From Polytrichum commune (taxonomy: Eukaryota; Streptophyta; Polytrichopsida; Polytrichales; Polytrichaceae), in NCBI GenBank assembly GCA_950295325.1, contig OX485804.1, positions 58,218,001 to 58,282,000 on the forward strand: a DNA stretch of 64,000 nucleotides, in the 5' to 3' direction. This document shows, in pieces, positions 55,464-64,000 of this stretch. The notes under the pieces are model-generated. The model was not told the DNA's origin and made no database searches. It saw nothing but the letters and a program-made list of their open reading frames with translations. Numbering within the stretch: the stretch's first letter is position 1; the number at the start of each line of letters is the position of its first letter. Position numbers and translations under genes: made by a program.

Positions 55464-55689
55464 CTAGAGGCTCGGCCAAACCGGCCATTCTCATTTGAAT
55501 CCCATAGTACTCACAATGGACATGCGGTTCTTGCAATAAACTTATTTGTGCTTGTTTGTTGGCTCTGTGTGTAGGACAGAGACTATGCATCAACTTCTTC
55601 GTTTCAAGAGCAAATTTCCTAACCATTTTGTGTTCACACTTGGACGTTATTTGTTCTTGTTATTTTTGGTCCACTTTATGTAATGTGGA

Positions 55690-55697
55690 TGTTAACT

Positions 55698-55736
<39 letters not shown>

Positions 55737-55765
55737 AAATATATATAGTTTATATATATATATGT
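55690..55765. repeat. (TA)n microsatellite
   Basis: Long TA dinucleotide run followed by a second ATATATAGTTTATATATATAT block. Confidence 0.95.
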
Positions 55766-56510
55766 AAGTGCTCCCTAAAATGCATTGAAAGAAATCTAGT
55801 TAACTATAGTTATTTCGGTAGTTCTTGATTATTTATTTTAAAATTTTCGGGTGATAAATGAGTAGCTTCAATCCTTGACCCGTGTTTGAGAAGAAGGTGC
55901 ACAAAATCCAAGAAAGGTTTGGTATAGTGAATAGCCATGAATTGGCATGAGTAAAGTGGACAACTATAATTGTAGTCTTTCATAATAAAGGACAGAGCCT
56001 CACGGTTCTACCGTTTTCTTGTTTCTTTATAATAATAATAAATAAATGACTTGTTCACAACATGATTAAGCTAAAAATAACCGTCATGAAAATGAGGAGT
56101 GCACGGAGGGCTGAATAACATTTTTCATCCAATCTTGAATGACACTAACTTTTCACATCCATTCATTGTGGCCCAACGTCTTCATTTCACAATCATTGTA
56201 TCTTCATGTTTGGTGTGTACAGCTATCATGATGGCAATCAGCAAGAGGGGATGGATGGAAAGAATTATCCATCCAAAACTCATCTATGCTGAAATAGGTA
56301 CCCATACATAACATATATACAATGCATGGAAACTTGAAAACACAAGCCAAGTGTCCAATGAAGATAAATAATTGAATAAGGCTTTCATATGTCAATACAT
56401 AGGTCTGTTGGGGTGCCATAACTAACTAACTACACAAGTTTGTCCTATTAGTGTGGGTTACAATTGTAGCTATGCATTTTATTGTTATTTTAAAGAATCA
56501 CCATTGCTTG

Positions 56511-56656
56511 CATAACATTACTCGGTTGATGAGTTGTGTTCAGCTGCCTTGACTTCAAATTCAATATGAAGCAGTGGGATTCCGGCATCTGAAGTCTTTA
56601 TTCTCAAATGTATCACTGGGCCCATGAACATATCTCATCAACTGAGTAATGTTATG
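56511..56656. repeat. 146-nt imperfect hairpin
   Basis: CATAACATTACTCGGTTGAT at the left pairs with ATCAACTGAGTAATGTTATG at the right, with arms extending about 35 bp (GAGTTGTGTTCA / TGAACATATCTC) and a further weaker stem inside (CTTGACTTCA / TGAAGTC). Could be a small MITE or a microRNA-like precursor; no known mature microRNA is recognised in it. Confidence 0.6.
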
Positions 56657-56744
56657 GGTAGCTTGTAAGTTAATTATTATTCCTTGATGTGCATACTACA
56701 ATGAAATATTTCATTTAGTGAGGCATTAATATTGGAGTGCCATG

Positions 56745-56880
56745 TTGATTAGAGTGGTCTTCATGACCTATCAAGTTGCACCAAGTGTCATATGAGACCC
56801 TCTCTAGTTGTCACCTGATGACTGCAAGATAATTAGTGTGGGTTGATAATGAATAGCGTGGTGCACACCCCCAGTGAGTG
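56745..56880 (-). repeat. Dispersed repeat H, copy 2 (reverse of 43,920-44,085)
   Basis: Contains TTAGAGTGGTCTTCATGACC, CAAGTGTCATATGAGACCCT and GTGTGGGTTGATAATGAATA, reverse-complement counterparts of copy 1. Confidence 0.65.
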
Positions 56881-58033
56881 GACTCTTCGTTGGAGACCTA
56901 AGTGACATGTGTGGGTCACTATGAATTTAAACTCCCTACATACAAGAAGCTCGTCGAGAAAAACAAAATTTTAAGTACTAATGAGATGCTAGAAAATGGA
57001 CTCATGTATTTATACTAAGCTTTCCAATTTAATGTGATAAACGCCTCCACTACATACACAAAATAAACCATGAATTAAACATGCCTTATCACATATAAAA
57101 TCCATGTTCACTTTCCAATGAGAAAGTCATTGAACATTTGTAACATCTATAGCATGTAACCCAACTATTGTATCAAACAAAATAAGACAAGAAAAAAGAA
57201 TATAGTTATACTTTGGAGAGCAAAATTGAAGGAAGTCCATGAGCGCTCCAAGAGCGTCTAGTTTGTAAAAACTTTAAATTAAATGCAAACCCTAACAAGA
57301 ACATACATGGTAGTCATTAATGACTACGATCATATAACAATAATGGATGAAAACATGAATTGAATGAAACTAACACATTTATTGTCAAATTTTCTCTAGA
57401 TATTAGGGCCCCCTTTTGTACATCTACCTTTACTTCAAAAAAATATAATAATCTTTCTAGATGTACACACTAGAGAAAAATAATACCTCTCCCTCATGTA
57501 TATTATGTATGCTAATGCCTCAAATAATATCCTTCGTACATTCACATTAGTTCATACATGGTATGAAAAGTCCACTTCCCAGGGGCACACTAACCATAAG
57601 CTTAGTGTTTATGTGAATTCGAATAAAAGTATTTTAATAAGAAGTTATAATAACGTGTTATTCCAAATGACTACACTGACATGACAAATCATTATAGCTT
57701 CTACAGCAGGAGCTAGAGGGAGCTCTTTTGCATGTGGAACACAATACCAAGCACCTCATAATGCATCAATACCAGTGCATTATGGTGTGGGAGAAATATT
57801 GCAATAGTTTGGACCCATACCATCTCGGCATGTTACATACGTGCATATGCCTTAACGTCCCATGCCATCCTTGAATTGTCCGCTCAACATGTCAATGTTG
57901 ATAACCATTTGTCTTGGAACTTTGGAACGTTAATTGTAGTTGCCAAAATGTATATATGGTTGTTGTTTTCTTGTATTTAGTGCATGACCTTGGAGAGCTT
58001 TGTCCTACGATTTGTGCTGCAATATAATTTAGG

Positions 58034-58038
<5 letters not shown>

Positions 58039-58071
<33 letters not shown>

Positions 58072-58142
58072 GATGGTGGTAACACTAGACATCTCAGCTT
58101 GTATTGTATCCATACATCTTGGTACCATATATTAGACGAGGA

Positions 58143-58203
<61 letters not shown>
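58039..58203. repeat. (CT)n microsatellites flanking an 80-bp repeat unit
   Basis: Two CT runs (58,039-58,070 and 58,145-58,202) on either side of AGATGGTGGTAACACTAGAC...TACCATATATTAGACGAGGA. Confidence 0.92.
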
Positions 58204-58207
<4 letters not shown>

Positions 58208-59173
58208 TGCATAGCCTTAACCATAAACGAACCAAACCGGTAACTTATGTTAAACCCAAAGTAAAGTTACTTTAGGGTTAGGTTAGTCTCAACTAACGGA
58301 TGTCTACCATAGATCAGGACATGTGCATCTATGGCCACAAAGGATTACCTAACTCTATATTAAGTGAACGAGGCCATAAGGACTTCCTTTCACTGGCTAA
58401 ACCACGGTGGTTGTTTACCCTAAGTAACTTTTGGGCTTAGTGTAAGTGGTGCAAAATAGTTGAGCTAGGAGGTGTATGTAACCCAATTCTAACTTCGAAT
58501 GCACAAGGTTCAAATGGCTAAGGAACAGGTAGAGTAGTCCATGGAAGTATGTGTATTCTTTTTTGGCAAAATTTATGTTCATGCTATACATTATTGTGTG
58601 ACATAGATAACAATTGAAATTTGTTGTTATTCACCTCGTGTGCGTTACTAACCCTCTCTTTGGATTTGGTTGGTGGCATGGGCACATGTGAGGCATACAC
58701 TTCACAAATTTGACAACATATATAAGTTTTGCATATCAACTTTTGTCAAAAATAATGTGTATATAGGGTTTAGACATTCTTTGATAATGAGGAATGTTAG
58801 GTAATATTTTGAGTAATGATAGGACTTTGAAGTGTTAGTGAACAAGTTTTATATTTGAGGATGACATACTTTGGATATAAAATGCATTACTTTGTGTTAA
58901 GGGTGAAAAGGTAAAACCTTAGTAATATAGATTACTTACGGTTGTTTACTTTCTTAAAGACATACCAAGAGAAAACAATGACCATGGTAAGTTGATAGCT
59001 AGGCAAGGGCACGGCCATGAGGAATGACCCCACCCACCCTCTTGGGTTTTGAAAGGTACATAGATATGCAAAAGAATGGTTTGGCCTCTTGATAAGAGGA
59101 TGTATTGCACAAGATTAAGCTTGATAGTAAGCATAGCACTAAGCAAGAAAAGCCCAACTCTCTCATTGTCCAC

Positions 59174-59250
59174 TAGATGGTGGTAACATTAGACATCTCA
59201 ATTCGTATTATATCCATACATCTTGGTACCATATGTTAAACGAGGACCAA

Positions 59251-59312
<62 letters not shown>

Positions 59313-59520
59313 TGTCCACTAGATGGTGATAACACTAGACTTCTCAACTCGTATTGTATCCATACATCTTGGTACCATATATTGGACGAGGGCCAATAGT
59401 TAGCTCTCTCTCTCTCTCCCCCCCCCCCCCCAACTAGATGGTGGTAACACTAGACATCTTAGCTCGTATTGTATCCATACATCTTGGTACCATATATTAG
59501 ATGAGAACCAATAGCAAAGC
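59174..59520. repeat. Three further 80-bp repeat units with (CT)n / poly-C spacers
   Basis: Units start AGATGGTGGTAACATTAGAC (59,174), AGATGGTGATAACACTAGAC (59,321) and AGATGGTGGTAACACTAGAC (59,434). Each ends ATACATCTTGGTACCATAT plus GACGAGG-like bases and is followed by a CT run; the run at 59,404 turns into poly-C. With the 58,071 unit this makes four. Confidence 0.9.
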
Positions 59521-59524
59521 TAGA

Positions 59525-61778
59525 TGTTCCTTGTAGTGAAATCAATAACGAGATTGAAATTTTGACATCTTGCTTCCTCGATTACATTTTGCCAAGTTCC
59601 CAATATTCCCTTCCTTGGAATCCAGACTTCAATGTTAAAAATTGTGCCTTAACTCCAACTCCATGTCTTCTTGGTCTTAACTCTAGTGCAAAAACACAAG
59701 TAAGTTGAATGCACATCAGAGAGTGACCTATTAACATTTCTTAACCCATAATATCCCTACCATTTTATGTATTCTCAAAATCAATTATTGAGTGGGGTTT
59801 ACAAGGCTTTTGTTTTACAAAACGTTTAAGAAGCAAAATGTTGACACAAAGTCAAAACTTACATTTGTATAGTTGGACTTTCTATACAATATTATGAGCT
59901 TCGCATGAGTTTTCAAATCTAAAACTTAAGAGATACTTGATAAAATAGAGGTGACATTAATTTGCCAAGGTATTTTGTAGATATGTTCATCTTATGAAGA
60001 CTTATGTCATCTTTTGAAATGCATAGAAGAATATAATGAAATGTATAGAGTGTGACCAACATTTGTTAATGAAATTTAGAACTTGTCTATTATTTCATCA
60101 ATGATGATATTTTCTTTCTTCTCGTTTTTCACCTTTGCACACATAATCGTATCAGTGATATATATATATAACTTCAAACAAAACCAATGGAATTAGCTTG
60201 TCTTATGAATTATTTTTTTCATGGACAATAGAGGGAAAAACTCCCAACAACTCTTCTATGGAGAGAAATACCAAGCAAAGATTGAAAGTTGATAATCTTC
60301 TTGAAAATAGCAATTCCATTGAGAAACCATTCACCGTTTGGGAGGTTGGATAATAGCTCAATAGAGAACCATGCATAATAGGGTTAAACCCAAATCCATT
60401 TTTCAAAACATCATTATGAAGTAAACCTTGAACACTCCCCCATCAATATAGTCTCTTCCCAAAATGGACCTCTGACCATTGCTAAGGGGTTGGATGAATA
60501 ATGTGGCAATCACAATGTGGTCTCAAAAAAATCAAGCATTAACATATGGGTGCATGTTTAGATATGAAATGTACACATCTAGAAGAAATTCACTTGAGAT
60601 TATCTATGAGTTGCCCTTCAAGAATTTAAAAGATACTCACCTATTTTCAAAATACCAAGATCAAAGTCTCCTTCTCTTCATTTGAACTCCTTGAGCAATG
60701 CATTGAGGCATGTCATTACAAATAAGTAATATGTCCCACCATGCATTGGCTGGGGCACGGGGAGGACAACGTGGATTTATGATGACAGGGGAATCCGGAC
60801 TAGTTGTGGGGGTGGGACTTGGGTTTTCAAGGGAATCTAGGGTGGCGATGAGCCATGTGGGAGGCAACACTTTCTTGCTGAGAATATAATGTTAACTAAT
60901 ATAGTAGTTTGTTGGCATACATACTAAAAAAATCTGCATGGAATTGGAAGGTGGTGGCAAGGGAAGGTGTAAATCTCTTTGTGGGACAGAGGGAGCTCAA
61001 GCATCATTGAGGCACTGTGAATGGGTTGGGCTAAAGTTCATGCCAAACTGCATGGGCCCCCTTCTGCCGAGCCATGACCCCATCATATATATACAAACTT
61101 TAAGGGGAGGGATGTTAGGGTTGGGGCCCGTGATCCAGTAACCCCGAGCAACCCCGCCAAAAAAAAACTTTTTTAATCTTGACTAAAACTATTGCATGCC
61201 CCGCCAAATAAAAAGTGCCATTTGAACTTATCTTTGTCATTCTTATAAGGACCTTATAATTTATGTAACTTACCATTTGAACTTGTCTTTGTTGTTCAAA
61301 TGAAACTTAAGGTATTGTCCTATTCTTAGTTTTATATTTGATTAGTTTAGTTAATTCCTTCTACTTACACAAGTATTCACACACATTCAAACTAATTAAG
61401 TGTGATAAATTTTAATTAAGTGTATCAAGCCTAATTGAACATAAATGAACGCAAGGCCTAAGTTTCTACAAGTGTTTGTAGACATTCAAACTACTTAAGC
61501 CTGATTAAGTACAAGTATGCTTATTAAACATAATTTAGAGTAACCTAACATAAACAATTGTAATCAAACACATCAATTCTAATATGTCAATCAAATCATA
61601 ATTAATTGAAGGACGTTCACTTAAGCAGGCTCTGGTAAACTTGTTAGCTAACATTGAGCAGACCTTAGTTTGGTCTTCAACATCACCCACATAAGTAACT
61701 TCATCATTTGATTACTTCAATGCCCGTGTCTTGGCCCACACACATTGTTCTCAAGTCCATGGACTTTTATAAGCCTAA
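59525..61778. other. Intergenic, no recognised gene
   Basis: AT-rich with a GC-richer patch at about 60,720-61,145 (GGGGTGGGACTTGGG). Several AATTAAGTGTGAT-like phrases at 61,390-61,620. No protein homology seen. Confidence 0.35.
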
Positions 61779-62739
61779 GGGCCGGTTTGCACTATGGACC
61801 ATGAAGTCAGACCATGGAAGAGGGCCTTTTTCAATGGTCCGAGTTCATGGTCCAACTTTCATGATCCGACTTCTTAAAAAATTAGTTTTGAAAGCCACAT
61901 AAACCACAGTTGATATTTAGTGTTTGGGTTTACATTTAATGTTACTTACTTTCATAGGGTTATTGATATTTAATGTATCAAACACTAAATATCTTATTTA
62001 GTGTAGTAGAAAACTATGCAGAAATGAACTGCAATCGTTTTCTTATTGCGGTTCTTTTGACCACCCTGATCTATAGCCGCTAAACAACTACATATTTTTC
62101 TTTTTCGTTTTGCGACTATAATTTATAAAAGTTTTGGGGCGTGTAATATACCGTTGGAAAGGCATTTTTGAAGTCCTTTCCAACAGTATACAAGCCCCCA
62201 AATTCTAAACATTTTAGTTGGTAGACAAAATATATATATATATGCACTCAAATTCTTGAGTTCTAGATTTCCCACATTGTTTGATGAAACATGTGGGAGC
62301 AAGTTTAAGGGATAGTGCATGGAAGAAATGCTTTGTCTCATGAGCTATGATATGATCTAGGCACATAGAGGGTGGACTTGCTTCTCAAGATTCATTACTT
62401 CATATAGATGTTGAAAAGTGTGCCTTATGAGCCTTACCTAGTGGAAAGAGTTGTATATTAAAAAAAAGGAATCATTAAGAAAGTATTATAACGGCATTTC
62501 TCTACCCTTCCTTTTCCTAGATGACCACCTCTTTGCCTCTCTCACCGCAAAACCCGTTGGACCATGTCAGTGCATTTATTAAGCCTTGAAAATGATATTC
62601 TGGGAACCTCGACCTTCATGATCCCTCTGCCATTTTTTTCTTAGTGTAAACCAAAGTGGTCCTAGGATGAGTTTAGCAGCCAATCAACGCTCTTACAACA
62701 CCCCGGTCCAACTTCCTGGTCCATAGTGTAAACTGGCCC
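61779..62739. mobile_element. Longer TAA-flanked TIR element (family C-related ends)
   Basis: 961 bp with ends GGGCCGGTTTGCACTATGGACC and (reversed) GGGCCAGTTTACACTATGGACC-type repeats, flanked by TAA at 61,776-61,778 and 62,740-62,742. The first bases match family C, but the interior is different and longer, with TTTAGTGTTTG / CAAACACTAAAT and TTGGAAAGGCATTTTTGAAG / GAAGTCCTTTCCAAC hairpins. No long open frame. Confidence 0.78.
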
Positions 62740-62759
62740 TAAGGGCCAAGGTGAAGATC

Positions 62760-63600
62760 CTTCTTGAAGCGATCATATCTAGATTCTCCCAATTTTGTTA
62801 GCTATTGAGTCTAGAATGGCGTCCTTTATTTTGATCTCATCGTACAATATGTGCTTCTGGTGTATGTTATAGTCTACAAGCCTTTCCATACACCACTTGG
62901 ATATAGATGTTGGCATGAGACTAATGTTCGATCAAGGCCCACATATCTCATGGTAAACAAGCTTAAATGGACATTTCAAGCTATACGCCCACTTTTAGTA
63001 GGATGCGAAACATACAATTAGTGTGAGAAGATTGCCAATTTCAAATCGTGGGTCTGAGATAACCCTAATTACCGGGTGGTAGTGGAGAGGTACCCATTTC
63101 CAAATGGAGTGGTTGGCTATTTGATTTTCACTGTGAAATCTTCTCTTTATTTGATGGAAAAAACTAACTAGGTATGTAGGAAGCCAAGAGCCCACCCACC
63201 GCAAGGTAAGTAGTAAACCCCACCATGCACCAAGAGGATTCTTGAGCAAGGTAGGGCCAACGGGCTCAAATTCAAGTTGGATAGCCCGACGTTGGTTATT
63301 TATTTACATATTCCAAATCGTGTCCGTCCGTACCCTTTAGCCTCATAACTTTATGAGCTCATTTGAATATCTAATTCATGATCAAAGTGAAGATTCTCGA
63401 GCTCATTAAATACTCATATAGATACACCGATTATGTTGACTATGAAACGTTAATGAATTCTCAACACGTAGTCCATTTTAAAAAAAACACATGATGCCTT
63501 TTTGGTGCCCGCTCTTAACTTAGATCCACACCTTACCACACACCACTAAAATAGAGATGTCAGATTGAGAATAGCAACTGAGTGGTGCAACTCGCATACC
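62760..63600. repeat. Repeat family B copies (two fragments, reverse sense)
   Basis: ATCAAAGTGAAGATTCTCGA, AACACGTAGTCCATTTTA and CAACTGAGTGGTGCAACTCG correspond to blocks of the 36.9- and 34.1-kb copies. Confidence 0.5.
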
Positions 63601-64000
63601 ATATACTTTTCAAATCATCCACATCCCCAATCAACTTGATTGAATTTGTATGACCCACAACTCACATGCAATATTATAATATCATTCGAACACTATGCCT
63701 TTGTTTTGTGGGACCTGAGAACATAACCATGGGATGTTGGGAGCTCACTCTAAATTTGAGTCTCCTCGCACAAGGTTAGAGCATCCATGATTATATTCTC
63801 AAGGCCCACAAAAACGAACGCACGTGCCTACTAATGTTAGATGCCTCTGCGACACTCATTCAACTTTCTCAAAGTTTGGGATACCCTTCGAGAACAAGTT
63901 ATGACCAAAAAGGTTCTTCTGAAATTATGGACAGGCTTCGAGGATTGAAGGACGATGCTTATTGAGAGACAGCCAAGAGAGAAGTGTCCCATGAATTTTT
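63601..64000. other. Intergenic, no recognised feature
   Basis: No gene, tandem repeat or inverted repeat seen up to the window end. Confidence 0.35.

Larger units (their letters stand above)
55770..58035. other. Intergenic, AT-rich; hairpin and repeat H inside
   Basis: Apart from the hairpin at 56,511-56,656 and the repeat at 56,745-56,880, no gene or structure is supported. Confidence 0.35.

Noticed and set aside
1-64000. CRISPR arrays, tRNA or rRNA genes, bacterial-style operons
   Set aside because: No regularly spaced direct repeats with unique spacers, no cloverleaf or rRNA segments recognised, and the gene structure is clearly eukaryotic with spliceosomal introns.

Overview
The window is a stretch of nuclear plant DNA dominated by one very large, intron-rich gene. 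The evidence for a plant is the Arabidopsis-type telomere repeats (CCCTAAA) at 3,961-3,986, Ty1/copia, LINE, pogo/Lemi1-like and TAA-duplicating MITE remnants, AT-rich noncoding DNA (about 60-65% AT by eye), and a 27-exon gene with canonical GT-AG introns of up to about 1.9 kb. The intron size and repeat load, and an ABCA protein unlike angiosperm ABCA1, suggest a non-angiosperm land plant (fern, lycophyte, bryophyte or gymnosperm). I cannot name the species. No tRNA, rRNA, CRISPR array or bacterial-type operon is visible.

Layout. 1-3,756: a decayed Ty1/copia element on the minus strand (gag, protease, gag-pre-integrase, integrase) split by a 1,374-bp solo-LTR-like insertion with a perfect 5-bp target duplication. 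3,757-24,689: intergenic DNA with several inverted-repeat (MITE) families, an unrecognised frameshifted coding remnant (7,860-9,660), a LINE 3' end (15,423-15,855), a five-copy 258-bp minisatellite (17,271-18,610) and a diverged tandem array near 22.6-24.0 kb. 24,690-48,065: the one convincing intact gene, on the minus strand. 48,066-64,000: intergenic DNA with further MITEs, a 345-bp tandem duplication, CT-microsatellite-linked repeats and other repeats of the same families.

The gene encodes a full-size ABC transporter of subfamily A. I assembled it by hand from 27 exons. Every splice junction keeps frame, and the exon lengths sum to 5,613 nt (1,870 aa plus stop), close to the usual size of full-size plant ABCA proteins. 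The order is N-terminal helix and large extracytosolic loop, first membrane domain, NBD1, second membrane domain with its own loop, NBD2. Both NBDs have complete Walker A, Q-loop, signature, Walker B and H-loop motifs.

The main surprises are in the introns. At least nine copies of one long foldback family sit inside introns of this gene, and I noticed none outside it. Other hairpin elements also lie in its introns. Intron 24 carries a decayed duplicate of the start of the Walker A-encoding exon with its splice acceptor preserved. The flanking DNA looks like ordinary plant repeat-rich sequence, and I found no other intact protein-coding gene.
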